In this document: positions 30,280 to 42,454 of the stretch, in pieces
How the letters are laid out: the number at the start of each line of letters is the position of its first letter
How positions within the stretch are numbered: the first letter of the stretch is position 1
DNA from: Burkholderiales bacterium RIFCSPHIGHO2_01_FULL_63_240
GTDB taxonomy: Bacteria; Pseudomonadota; Gammaproteobacteria; Burkholderiales; Burkholderiaceae_C
Length of the DNA: 64,000 bases
Assembly: GCA_001770725.1 (NCBI GenBank)
Contig: MERU01000002.1
Coordinates: 248,001-312,000 of the forward strand
Direction: 5' to 3'
The notes under the pieces: model-generated
Told to the model about the DNA's origin: nothing
The model's database searches: none
The model's input: only the letters and a program-made list of their open reading frames with translations
Made by a program: the position numbers and the translations under genes

Positions 30280-31146
30280 ATGCCCCCAAGCCCTGTGTCC
30301 GTTTGTCCGCCACCGCGCCCATCCGCACAGGATGCGGCCGATCGCCTGCCGCCGCACCTGGCCCAGGCCGTCTGGCCAGGACACCTGCTGGGCGCTGGGA
30401 CACAACGGGTGTGGCCCAGCGGTCACCCCCTGCTGGATGCCGAACTGCCGGGCGCCGGCTGGCCTGCCCAGGCCCTCAGCGAAGTCCTGCAAGCCCAACC
30501 CGGCCTGGCCGAATGGCGACTGCTGCTGCCAGCGCTGCGTCAGGTGGTCGCGGCCGGGGGACACGTGTTGCTGATCGGCCCGCCCCACGTCCCTCACCTG
30601 CCCGGGCTGGCGCAGCAAGGCCTGCCTGCCGAACGCGTGATCCGCATCGAGGCATCCACCTCGGCCGAACGCCTGTGGGCCACCGAGCAGGCCTTGCTGG
30701 CCGATGGGCTGTGGGCGGTGCTGAGCTGGCTGCCACAGGCCCGAGCTGCGCAGGTGCGGCGGCTGCAGGTTTGCGCGGGCCGTCAGGCCGGGCCGGTCTT
30801 CCTGTTCCGTCCGGAGCGCGTCCTGACCGAGGCTTCGGCCGCCCCCTTGCGCCTGCACCTGGCGCTGGGGCCATGCCCGCACCCGCTGGTCGTGCGAATC
30901 GTCAAGCGGCGCGGCCCCCTGCATGAGACGCCCCTGCAACTGGCGAGCTGGCCGCCCGGACTGATGGCGCTGCTGCCACCTGACCAGCAAGGTCCTCTGT
31001 CGCCCCCTTCTTCGCCCCTTTCATCGCCCTCACCCACCGTCCCGGCCAGCCGCCCTCCCTTGGCGCCTGCCGTGTTCACGACCGTGGGCCTGCCTGCGCC
31101 CCACCATGCCGAGCTGGATCGCCCTGCTGCCCGCAGCCTCCCCTGA
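30280..31146 (+). CDS. imuA: ImuA, SOS mutagenesis RecA-like protein
   Basis: About 288 residues of the SulA/RecA-like ImuA family that partners ImuB and DnaE2 in translesion synthesis. GHPLLDAELPGAGWPAQALS and EVLQAQPGLAEWRLLLPAL are the conserved N-terminal signature, followed by GGHVLLIGPPHVPHLPG in the degenerate ATPase core. The C-terminal 50 residues are Pro/Ser-rich. The start is uncertain: the ORF opens upstream, but ATG codons at 30261 and 30265 lie inside the LexA box, so I place it at 30280, with GTG at 30295 as an alternative. It overlaps imuB by 41 bases. Confidence 0.88.
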   Translation: MPPSPVSVCPPPRPSAQDAADRLPPHLAQAVWPGHLLGAGTQRVWPSGHPLLDAELPGAGWPAQALSEVLQAQPGLAEWRLLLPALRQVVAAGGHVLLIGPPHVPHLPGLAQQGLPAERVIRIEASTSAERLWATEQALLADGLWAVLSWLPQARAAQVRRLQVCAGRQAGPVFLFRPERVLTEASAAPLRLHLALGPCPHPLVVRIVKRRGPLHETPLQLASWPPGLMALLPPDQQGPLSPPSSPLSSPSPTVPASRPPLAPAVFTTVGLPAPHHAELDRPAARSLP

Positions 31147-32548
31147 GCACGGCGGGCTGGATGCCCTGCACCTGGGCTGGTGGGCCCTGCAGTTCACGCC
31201 TCGGGTTGCCTTGCTCGAAGAAGCCGTGGTGCTGGAGGTTCAGGCCAGCGAGCGCCTGTTCGGTGGGGCGGCACAGCTTTGGCAACGGGTGTGCCGCCAA
31301 GCGCACGGCCTGGGAGCCCGGTCGGCGGCCCAGGCAGGCACGGCGCATGCCGCCCTCGCCCTGGTCCGGGACCGCCAGGGCCTTGGCCCAGACATGCTTC
31401 TGAACGTGCCGATGAGCACACAACTGTGCACACAACTCGCCCCCCTGCCCCTGCACTGCCTGAGCGCGGTCGGCCAGCACGCCGAGACCCTGCATCGCCT
31501 GGGCTGCCGCACCCTCGGACAGGTCCGGGCGCTGCCCCGTGGCGGCCTCAGCCGGCGCTTCGGGGCCGGCGTGCTGCACGCCCTCGATGCCGCCCACGGC
31601 TTGCGCCCCGAGGCTTTCGACTGGCTGCTGCTGCCCCCCGTGTTCGAGCAGCGGCAGGAGTTGGCCTGGCGGGTCGACGACGCCGAGGCCCTTCATCGGG
31701 CTTTCGAGCGACTCCTGCGCGAGTTGGGCGCCTGGCTCGCGGGTCACCAGGCCGGCACCCAGGTGCTGCGGCTGGGCTGGTGCCACGACTGGGCGCGCCA
31801 CGGCACCTCGCGCTGGCGCGAACACCGCGTGCCGCTGGCCGAACCCACGTCCGATGTGGCACGGCTTTCGCGCATGGTGGGCGAGCACCTGCGCCGCATC
31901 GAGCTGGGCTCGCCCGTCACCGACATCAGCCTGAGCGTGGACACCATCGTGACACGCGAGACAGAGAACCCCTCCCTGTTCGCGGAGCTGGCCGCCAGCG
32001 GTGAAGGGGCCCTGCCGCAGGCCTGGACAGCCTCGGAGCACCGCGCACAACGCAGCGCCTTGCTGAACCTGCTGGACCGCCTGAGCATCCGGCTGGGGCC
32101 TGAGCGCGTGCTGGCCGGCCAGCTCCAGGCCGATCACCGGCTGGCGCACAGCCAGCGCTGGCATGCGGCGATCCCGGCGCTCGCACAGGCTGGCGCCGCG
32201 GTCAGCCCCTTCGCTCGCCCCCTTGCACCCGCGCTTTCCGATGGCCTGCTCGCCACCGATGTCCCGCAACCCACGTGGGTGCTGCCCACGCCCTTGCCCC
32301 TGGTCTTGCGTGGCACCGGCAGCGCATCCAGCCTGCGAGAAACACCCGTGCACCAGGGCCTGCTGCGACTGCTGGCCGGCCCGCACCGCATCGAAGCAGG
32401 CTGGTGGGACGACGCACCTGGTGCTGGCCAGGCGCGCGACCACCACCTGGCCAGCAGCCCGCAAGCCGGCCTGCTGTGGGTTTTCCGCGAGCGGCATGTG
32501 CCACAGGACGGCAGCAGCCCCTGGCGCCTGCACGGCTTCTTTGCCTGA
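31106..32548 (+). CDS. imuB: ImuB, inactive Y-family polymerase homologue
   Basis: The 480-residue protein is a Y-family fold that lacks the catalytic acidic residues: the position of S-x-D-E reads EVQASERLFGG, as usual for ImuB. The little-finger-like region (about 240-360) includes LSVDTIVTRETENPSLF. ImuB serves as the hub that binds the beta clamp, ImuA and DnaE2 at lesions. It overlaps imuA and is 12 bases before dnaE2, forming one SOS operon behind the LexA box. Confidence 0.93.
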   Translation: MPSWIALLPAASPEHGGLDALHLGWWALQFTPRVALLEEAVVLEVQASERLFGGAAQLWQRVCRQAHGLGARSAAQAGTAHAALALVRDRQGLGPDMLLNVPMSTQLCTQLAPLPLHCLSAVGQHAETLHRLGCRTLGQVRALPRGGLSRRFGAGVLHALDAAHGLRPEAFDWLLLPPVFEQRQELAWRVDDAEALHRAFERLLRELGAWLAGHQAGTQVLRLGWCHDWARHGTSRWREHRVPLAEPTSDVARLSRMVGEHLRRIELGSPVTDISLSVDTIVTRETENPSLFAELAASGEGALPQAWTASEHRAQRSALLNLLDRLSIRLGPERVLAGQLQADHRLAHSQRWHAAIPALAQAGAAVSPFARPLAPALSDGLLATDVPQPTWVLPTPLPLVLRGTGSASSLRETPVHQGLLRLLAGPHRIEAGWWDDAPGAGQARDHHLASSPQAGLLWVFRERHVPQDGSSPWRLHGFFA

Positions 32549-32560
32549 GCGGAGGCGGTC

Positions 32561-35785
<3,225 letters not shown>

Positions 35786-35917
35786 GGCGCCCTTGGCGTT
35801 GGCGCAACGCAAACCGGCGTCCAGCGATGAAATTCAATTCGACAATGCCTCTTGTCACAACCTAGAATGCCCTGGCTCCGTGCGCATTCAGCACCAACCA
35901 CAACCTAGGAGACACGC

Positions 35918-36325
35918 ATGAGCATCGCCAACACCTGCGTCCTGATCGCCGCCGTCCTGCCCGTGATCACCATGGGCGCCGCCAAGGCCGCCACCGCCGG
36001 CAAGCGCCGCAGCGAAGGGGGCTACGACAACAACAACCCGCGTGAATGGGCGGCCAAGCAATCGGGCTGGAAGGGCCGCGCTGCCGCCGCGCAGAACAAC
36101 GGCTTCGAGGCCCTGCCGCTGTTCGTCTTCGCCGTGCTGGCCGCGCAGTTCGCCGGCCTCGACCAGGTCCGCACCGACCAGCTGGCCATGGCCTTCATCG
36201 GCATCCGCCTGGTCTACACCGCCCTGTACTTCGCCAACGTCGCCGCGCTGCGCAGCGTCGTGTGGGTGGCTGGCGTGGGTGTCACCATCGCCATCTTCGC
36301 CCCCACGCTGACGCTGCCGTTCTGA
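35918..36325 (+). CDS. MAPEG-family membrane protein
   Basis: This 135-residue protein has about four transmembrane helices (NTCVLIAAVLPVITMGAA, PLFVFAVLAAQFAGL, LAMAFIGIRLVYTALYFANV, VVWVAGVGVTIAIFAPTLT). NPREWAAKQSGWKGRAAAAQNNGFEALPLF matches the bacterial MAPEG domain (microsomal-type glutathione transferase relatives). The substrate is unknown. It has AGGAGA upstream of the ATG and ends eight bases from the convergent lpd gene. Confidence 0.88.
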   Translation: MSIANTCVLIAAVLPVITMGAAKAATAGKRRSEGGYDNNNPREWAAKQSGWKGRAAAAQNNGFEALPLFVFAVLAAQFAGLDQVRTDQLAMAFIGIRLVYTALYFANVAALRSVVWVAGVGVTIAIFAPTLTLPF

Positions 36326-36333
36326 TCGACTGA

Positions 36334-38169
36334 TCAGCGTTTGCGCACCGGCATCAGGTCGGTGCAGGTGCCATGGGCGGCTTCGGCCGCCAGGCCCACG
36401 CTTTCACCCAGGGTCGGGTGCGGGTGGATGGTCTTGCCGATGTCGACCTCGTCGGCACCCATCTCGATGGCCAGCGCGATCTCGCTGATGAGGTCGCCCG
36501 CGTGCGTGCCCACGATGCCGCCACCGACGATGCGGTGGGTTTCGGCGTCGAACAGCAGCTTGGTGAAACCTTCCGAGCGGCCATTGGCCAGCGCGCGGCC
36601 CGAAGCCGCCCATGGGAACAGCCCCTTCTTGACCGCCCTGCCCTGCGCCTTGGCCTGGTCTTCTGTGAGGCCGACCCAGGCGATTTCAGGGTCGGTGTAG
36701 GCCACGCTGGGGATCACGCTGGCGTCGAACGCCGCGCGGGCCAGTTTCTCGTCGCCCAGCAGCTCGCCGGCGATCACCTCGGCCGCCACGTGGCCCTCGT
36801 GCACGGCCTTGTGCGCCAGCATGGGCTGGCCCACCAGGTCGCCGATGGCAAACAGGCTGGGCACGTTGCTGCGCATCTGCTGGTCCACGGGCACGAAGCC
36901 GCGTTCGTTGACCGTCAGGCCCGCCTTGTCGGCGCCGATCTTGCGGCCATTGGGCGAGCGGCCCACGGCCTGCAGCACCAGGTCGTAAACGCCAGGCTCG
37001 GGCGCCGGTGCGCCTTCCTTGGCCGATGCGAAGCTGACCTTGATGCCTTTTGGCGTGGCTTCGGCCGCCACCGTCTTCGTGCCCAGCATGACGCGGTCGA
37101 AGCGGTGCTCGTTGTGCTTGTCCCAAACCTTCACCAGGTCGCGGTCGGCGCCGGGCATCAGGCCATCGCCCATCTCGACGACGTCGATGCGCGCACCCAG
37201 CGTGGAGTACACCGTGCCCATCTCCAGGCCGATGATGCCGCCGCCGATGACCAGCATCTTCTTGGGCACCGCCGCCAGCTCCAGCGCGCCGGTGGAGTCG
37301 ACCACGCGCGGGTCTTCAGGCAGGAAAGGCAGCCGCACGGCCTGCGAGCCTGCAGCCAGGATGGCGCGCTTGAAGCGCAGCTGGCGCGTCTCGCCCGTCT
37401 TGTCCTGCCCGCTGCCGGTGGTCAGCTCGACGTTCAGCGTGTGGGCATCGACCAGGCTGCCATAACCACGCACCACCTCGACCTTGCGGGCCTTGGCCAT
37501 GGCGGTCAGGCCCTGGGTGAACTTGCCCGTCACGCCCGACTTGTGGGCGCGCAGCTTGGCCAGGTCCAGCGTGGGCTCGCCAAAGCTCACGCCCAGGGCC
37601 CCGAAGTGCTTGACCTCGTCCATCACGGCGGCCACGTGCAACAAGGCCTTGGAGGGAATGCAGCCGACGTTCAGGCAGACGCCACCCAGTTCGGCGTAGC
37701 GCTCGACCAGGATGACCTTCAGGCCCAGGTCGGCGGCGCGGAAGGCGGCGCTGTAGCCACCCGGGCCGCCCCCCAGCACGAGCACGTCGCAGTCGGGGTC
37801 GGCTGGCGTGGCCACCGGCGCGCGAGCCGGGCTCGAGCTGGCTGCGACAGCGGGTGCTGCGCTGGCAGATGCCGAAGCAGGTGGAGGGGAGGAAGGCGCC
37901 GAAGGTGCGGAAGGTGTTGTGGCAGCAGAAGCCGCCACGTCCAGCGTCAGGATGACGTGGCCCTGCCCCACCCGGTCGCCCAGCTTGACCTTGATCTCGC
38001 CCACCACCCCGGCCTGGGGCGAAGGCACCTCCATGGAGGCCTTGTCGGACTCCAGGGTGATCAGGCTTTGCTCGGCGGCCACGGTCTGGCCAGACTTGAC
38101 GAGGATCTCGATGATCGCCGCGTCGGCGATGTCGCCCAGGTCGGGCACGGGGATGTCGATGAATGCCAT
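36334..38169 (-). CDS. lpdA: Dihydrolipoyl dehydrogenase (E3) with N-terminal lipoyl domain
   Basis: The 611-residue E3 of pyruvate dehydrogenase reoxidises dihydrolipoamide with NAD. Residues 1-80 form a lipoyl domain with the modified Lys in [14 protein letters not shown] Pro/Ala/Ser linker follows to about 125. The flavoprotein carries [18 protein letters not shown], the redox disulfide [13 protein letters not shown], the NAD site [12 protein letters not shown] and the C-terminal His-Glu region HPHPTLGES. It is the third gene of aceE-aceF-lpdA, 12 bases after aceF. A lipoylated E3 is known in Neisseria and Ralstonia relatives. Confidence 0.96.
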   Translation of the reverse strand: MAFIDIPVPDLGDIADAAIIEILVKSGQTVAAEQSLITLESDKASMEVPSPQAGVVGEIKVKLGDRVGQGHVILTLDVAASAATTPSAPSAPSSPPPASASASAAPAVAASSSPARAPVATPADPDCDVLVLGGGPGGYSAAFRAADLGLKVILVERYAELGGVCLNVGCIPSKALLHVAAVMDEVKHFGALGVSFGEPTLDLAKLRAHKSGVTGKFTQGLTAMAKARKVEVVRGYGSLVDAHTLNVELTTGSGQDKTGETRQLRFKRAILAAGSQAVRLPFLPEDPRVVDSTGALELAAVPKKMLVIGGGIIGLEMGTVYSTLGARIDVVEMGDGLMPGADRDLVKVWDKHNEHRFDRVMLGTKTVAAEATPKGIKVSFASAKEGAPAPEPGVYDLVLQAVGRSPNGRKIGADKAGLTVNERGFVPVDQQMRSNVPSLFAIGDLVGQPMLAHKAVHEGHVAAEVIAGELLGDEKLARAAFDASVIPSVAYTDPEIAWVGLTEDQAKAQGRAVKKGLFPWAASGRALANGRSEGFTKLLFDAETHRIVGGGIVGTHAGDLISEIALAIEMGADEVDIGKTIHPHPTLGESVGLAAEAAHGTCTDLMPVRKR

Positions 38170-38181
38170 GTCGATGACCCC

Positions 38182-39540
38182 TTACACCAGTGCGCGGCGG
38201 AAGTCCGCCAGCAGCGCCGCCAGGTGGGCGTTGAACTTGGCCGCCGACGCCCCGTCGATGACGCGGTGGTCGTAGCTCAGGCTCAGCGGCAACATCAGGC
38301 GCGGCACGAACTCGCTGCCGTTCCACACCGGCTTCATGGCCGAGCGGCACACGCCCAGGATGGCCACCTCGGGCGCGTTGATGATGGGCGTGAACGTCGT
38401 GCCACCGAAGCCGCCCAGCGACGAGATCGAGAAGCAACCGCCGCTCATGTCGGCCGGCGTCAACTTGCCTTCGCGGGCCTTGGCTGCCAGCGCGGCGGTC
38501 TCCAGCGCCAGCTGGCTCAGCGACTTCTGGTCCACGTCGCGGATCACGGGCACCACCAGGCCATTGGGCGTGTCGGCCGCAAAGCCAATGTGCACGTAGT
38601 TCTTGAGCACCAGGTCGTCGCCATCGAGCGAGGCGTTGAACTGCGGGAACTTGCGCAGCGACACCGCGCAGGCCTTGAGCAGGAAGGCCAGCAGCGTGAA
38701 CTTGGTGCCCGCCTTGGCGTGCTCCTCGTTGAGCTTGACCCGCAAGGCCTCCAGCTCGGTGATGTCGGCCTCTTCGTTGTTGGTGACGTGCGGGATGCGC
38801 ACCCAGTTGCGGTGCAGGTTCGCGCCCGAGATCTTCTTGATGCGCGACAGCGGCTGGCGCTCGACGGGGCCGAACTTGGTGAAGTCGATCGAGGGCCATG
38901 GCAGCAGGGTCATGCCGCCCAGGTCGGCGCTGCCGGCACCGGCAGACGCAGCGGGCGATGCCCCCGAAGCCACCTGAGCGATCACACCCTTGACGAAGTT
39001 CTGCACATCGACGTGGGTGATGCGGCCCTTGGGGCCGGTGCCAGGCACCTTGGAGATGTCCACACCGAGCTCTCGCGCAAAGCGCCGCACCGAGGGCGAG
39101 GCGTGGGAGACCTGACCCGCTGCAGGCGCTTCGGCCGGCGGCAGGGAGGCGGTCGGGCTGATGCGGGGGGCGGGCTCAACCGCTGGTGCGGATGCAGGTG
39201 AAGCAGCCGGCACTGGGGCGACCGGGGGCGCTGCGGCGGTTGTGGGCGCAGGCGCGGGTGCTTGCGCAGGCGAAGCAGCGGCCGGCGCGGCAGCCGTGCC
39301 ATCACCCACCTCCAGCAAGCCGATGACCGAACCCTGGCTGACCTTGTCACCCAGCTTCAGCCGCAGCTCCTTGATCACCCCACCTTGCGAGGAAGGCACC
39401 TCCATCGATGCCTTGTCCGACTCGATGGTGATGAGGCTTTGTTCAGGGCGAACGGTGTCGCCCGGTTTGACGAGCAGCTCGATGACGGCTGCATCGCTCA
39501 CGTCCCCGATGTCCGGGACGGTCAGTTCAATCGTGGCCAT
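38182..39540 (-). CDS. aceF: Dihydrolipoamide acetyltransferase (E2) of pyruvate dehydrogenase
   Basis: The 452-residue E2 has one lipoyl domain (1-78, [13 protein letters not shown]), an Ala/Pro-rich linker, and a peripheral subunit-binding domain at about 148-182 (SPSVRRFARELGVDISKVPG). The catalytic domain contains SYDHRVIDGASAAKF near the C-terminus. It transfers the acetyl group to CoA and forms the core of the complex. Some relatives carry two or three lipoyl domains, so one here may be offset by the lipoyl domain on E3. It is the middle gene of the operon, 18 bases after aceE. Confidence 0.96.
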   Translation of the reverse strand: MATIELTVPDIGDVSDAAVIELLVKPGDTVRPEQSLITIESDKASMEVPSSQGGVIKELRLKLGDKVSQGSVIGLLEVGDGTAAAPAAASPAQAPAPAPTTAAAPPVAPVPAASPASAPAVEPAPRISPTASLPPAEAPAAGQVSHASPSVRRFARELGVDISKVPGTGPKGRITHVDVQNFVKGVIAQVASGASPAASAGAGSADLGGMTLLPWPSIDFTKFGPVERQPLSRIKKISGANLHRNWVRIPHVTNNEEADITELEALRVKLNEEHAKAGTKFTLLAFLLKACAVSLRKFPQFNASLDGDDLVLKNYVHIGFAADTPNGLVVPVIRDVDQKSLSQLALETAALAAKAREGKLTPADMSGGCFSISSLGGFGGTTFTPIINAPEVAILGVCRSAMKPVWNGSEFVPRLMLPLSLSYDHRVIDGASAAKFNAHLAALLADFRRALV

Positions 39541-39558
39541 GTCGTGGTCCTCGGGTCG

Positions 39559-42261
39559 TCAGGCGTACAGCGGGTTGAGCTTCTCGGTGTCGATGCCGTA
39601 TTTGGCGATCGCCTCGGCGACCTTCGAGACCGGCACCTTGCCTTCATCGGCCAGCGACTTCAGCGCTGCCACGACGATGTAGTGGCGGTTGATCTCGAAG
39701 TGCTCGCGCAGGCGATACCGGAAGTCGCTGCGACCGAAGCCGTCGGTGCCCAGCACCTTGAACGAACGGCCCTGCGGGATGTGGGCCCGGATCTGCTCGG
39801 GCAGTGCCTTGACGTAGTCGGTCGAGGCCACGACCGGGCCTTGCGTGCGGCTCAACTGTTTCGTCACGAAGGGCACGCGCGGCGCATCGGTCGGGTGCAG
39901 CAGGTTCCAGCGCTCGACGTCCTGGCCTTCGCGGGCCAGCAGGTTGAAGCTCGGGCAGCTCCAGACGTTGGCGCCCACGCCCCAGTCGGCTTCCAGCAGC
40001 TCCTTGGCCGCCACCGACTCGCGCAGGATCGAGCCCGAACCCAGCAGGTTGACTTGGCAAGCGTGCTTGGCGTCGGCGTCCTGCAGCAGGTACATGCCGG
40101 CAATGATCTCGGCCTCTGTGCCTTGCTTCAAGCCGGGTTGCGCGTAGTTCTCGTTGAGCAGGGTCAGGTAGTAGAAGACGTTTTCCTGCTTCTCGACCAT
40201 GCGCTTGAGGCCATCCTGGATGATGACGGCGACCTCGTGCGCGAAGCTCGGGTCGTAGCTCAGGCAGTTGGGGATGGTGCCCGCCACCAGCTGGCTGTGG
40301 CCGTCTTCGTGCTGCAGGCCCTCGCCATTCAAGGTCGTGCGACCAGAGGTGCCACCCAGCAGGAAGCCGCGCGCCTGCATGTCGCCCGCGGCCCAGGCCA
40401 GGTCACCGATGCGCTGCAGCCCGAACATCGAGTAGTAGATGTAGAACGGGATCATCACGCGGTTGTTCGTCGAGTACGACGTGGCCGCCGCGACCCACGA
40501 GCTCATGCCGCCCGCTTCGTTGATGCCTTCTTGCAGGATCTGCCCGGCCTTGTCCTCGCGGTAGTACATGACCTGGTCCTTGTCGACCGGGGTGTATTTC
40601 TGGCCTTCCGGCGCGTAGATGCCGATCTGGCGGAACAGGCCTTCCATGCCGAAGGTGCGGGCCTCGTCGACCAGGATGGGCACCACGCGCGGGCCCAGGT
40701 TGGCGTCGCGCAGCAGTGGGGTCAGGCAACGCACGAAGGCTTGCGTGGTCGAGATTTCGCGGCCTTCCTGCGTGGGCTCCAGCACGCTCTGGAAGGCGTC
40801 CAGGCCAGGCACGACCAAGGTTTCGTCTGCCTTGGGGCGACGCTTGGGCAGCGCACCACCCAGGGCGGCGCGGCGCTCGAGCAGGTACTTCATCTCGGGC
40901 GTGTTGTCGGCCGGCTTGATGAAGGGCAGCTTTTCGATGTCCTCGTCGGCCACCGGGATGTTGAAGCGATCGCGGAAGGCCTTGATGTCCTCGTCGGTCA
41001 GCTTCTTGGTCTGGTGGGCGGTGTTCTTGCCTTCGCCGCTCTTGCCCATGCCGAAGCCCTTGACGGTCTTGATCAGCAGCACGGTGGGCTGGCCGGTGTG
41101 GTTCACGGCCGCGTTGTAGGCCGCGTAGACCTTTTGCGGGTCGTGGCCGCCGCGTTGCAGGCGCCAGATGTCGTCGTCGGACAGGCGGGCGACCATCTCC
41201 AGCGTGCGCGGGTCGCGCCCGAAGAAATGCTGGCGCACGAAAGCGCCGTCGTTGGCCTTGCAGGCCTGGTAGTCGCCGTCGACCATCTCCATCATGATCT
41301 TGCGCAGGACGCCGTCCTTGTCACGAGCCAGCAGCGGGTCCCAGTAAGAGCCCCACAGCAGCTTGATCACGTTCCAGCCAGCACCGCGGAACTCGCCTTC
41401 GAGTTCCTGCACGATCTTGCCGTTGCCGCGCACCGGGCCGTCCAGGCGCTGCAGGTTGCAGTTGATGACGAAGATCAGGTTGTCGAGCTTTTCGCGCGCG
41501 GCCAGGCCGATGGCGCCCAGCGATTCGGGCTCGTCCATCTCACCGTCGCCGCAGAACACCCAGACCTTGCGCTTGCTGGTGTCGGCCAGGCCCCGGGCGT
41601 GCAGGTACTTCAGGAAGCGCGCCTGGTAGATCGCCATGATCGGGCCCAGGCCCATCGACACGGTGGGGAACTGCCAGAACTCCGGCATCAGCTTGGGGTG
41701 CGGGTAGCTGGAGAGGCCCTTGCCGCCGACTTCCTGGCGGAAATTGGCCAGTTGCTCTTCGGTGATGCGGCCTTCCATGAACGCGCGGGCGTAGATGCCG
41801 GGGGCCGAGTGGCCCTGGATGTAGAGCAGGTCGCCGCCATGATCGGGCGTGTCGCCATGCCAGAAATGGTTGAAGCCAACGCCCAGCATGGTCGCCAGCG
41901 AGGCAAACGACGAGATGTGGCCGCCCAGGTCACCGCCGTCGGGCGGGTTGTGGCGGTTGGCGCGCACGACCATGGCCATGGCGTTCCAGCGCATGTAACT
42001 GCGCAGGCGCTCCTCGATCTCGAGGTTGCCGGGGTGGTGGGCCTCGTCTTCCACCGCGATGGTGTTGACGTAGGCCGTCGTGGCCGAGAACGGCATGTCG
42101 ATGCCGGCCTGGCGGGCATGGTCAAGCAGGTTCTCGAGCAGGTCGTGGGCGCGCGCACGGCCTTCGGTTTCGATGACGCCCGACAGGGCATCGAGCCACT
42201 CGCGGGTTTCCTGAGGATCCTGGTCCAGGTTGGGGGACAGCAGCGGATCGTTGGCTGACAT
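39559..42261 (-). CDS. aceE: Pyruvate dehydrogenase E1 component, homodimeric
   Basis: The 900-residue thiamine-diphosphate enzyme decarboxylates pyruvate and acetylates the E2 lipoyl group. It shows GDLGGHISSFASLATMLGVG, the ThDP motif start VFCGDGEMDEPESLGAIGLA, INCNLQRLDGPVRGNGKIVQ and LKLLWGSYWDPLL-type text, and GGTSGRTTLNGEGLQHEDGH, all AceE signatures. The start at 42261 (MSANDPLL) matches the family and has GGAG upstream; the track ORF extends 95 codons too far. It heads the aceE-aceF-lpdA operon and is divergent from the sensor kinase gene at 42455. Confidence 0.97.
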   Translation of the reverse strand: MSANDPLLSPNLDQDPQETREWLDALSGVIETEGRARAHDLLENLLDHARQAGIDMPFSATTAYVNTIAVEDEAHHPGNLEIEERLRSYMRWNAMAMVVRANRHNPPDGGDLGGHISSFASLATMLGVGFNHFWHGDTPDHGGDLLYIQGHSAPGIYARAFMEGRITEEQLANFRQEVGGKGLSSYPHPKLMPEFWQFPTVSMGLGPIMAIYQARFLKYLHARGLADTSKRKVWVFCGDGEMDEPESLGAIGLAAREKLDNLIFVINCNLQRLDGPVRGNGKIVQELEGEFRGAGWNVIKLLWGSYWDPLLARDKDGVLRKIMMEMVDGDYQACKANDGAFVRQHFFGRDPRTLEMVARLSDDDIWRLQRGGHDPQKVYAAYNAAVNHTGQPTVLLIKTVKGFGMGKSGEGKNTAHQTKKLTDEDIKAFRDRFNIPVADEDIEKLPFIKPADNTPEMKYLLERRAALGGALPKRRPKADETLVVPGLDAFQSVLEPTQEGREISTTQAFVRCLTPLLRDANLGPRVVPILVDEARTFGMEGLFRQIGIYAPEGQKYTPVDKDQVMYYREDKAGQILQEGINEAGGMSSWVAAATSYSTNNRVMIPFYIYYSMFGLQRIGDLAWAAGDMQARGFLLGGTSGRTTLNGEGLQHEDGHSQLVAGTIPNCLSYDPSFAHEVAVIIQDGLKRMVEKQENVFYYLTLLNENYAQPGLKQGTEAEIIAGMYLLQDADAKHACQVNLLGSGSILRESVAAKELLEADWGVGANVWSCPSFNLLAREGQDVERWNLLHPTDAPRVPFVTKQLSRTQGPVVASTDYVKALPEQIRAHIPQGRSFKVLGTDGFGRSDFRYRLREHFEINRHYIVVAALKSLADEGKVPVSKVAEAIAKYGIDTEKLNPLYA

Positions 42262-42454
42262 GGTTTCAGTCTCCGGTGAAGGTGGCGTGCAACCGAGTAT
42301 GGCGGCACGCCTGGATGGCAGAAAACGTGGATAAACGCTGCCATTCCGGTTTCGACGAGGTGCGCACGCAACACGGTGGTGTCGGAGCGCTCGGAAAATA
42401 TACCCGCCAGGGCGCTCCCCTCCAGTTGCGGTTTCCCGCACCGATAATCCCGAG

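Noticed and set aside
35786-35917. Sigma-70 promoter guesses before the MAPEG gene
   Set aside because: Several TTGTCA/TAGAAT-like hexamers exist, but none has convincing spacing, so none is listed.
36373-42258. 942- and 998-residue plus-strand ORFs opposite lpdA, aceF and aceE
   Set aside because: They are antisense shadows of the pyruvate dehydrogenase operon.
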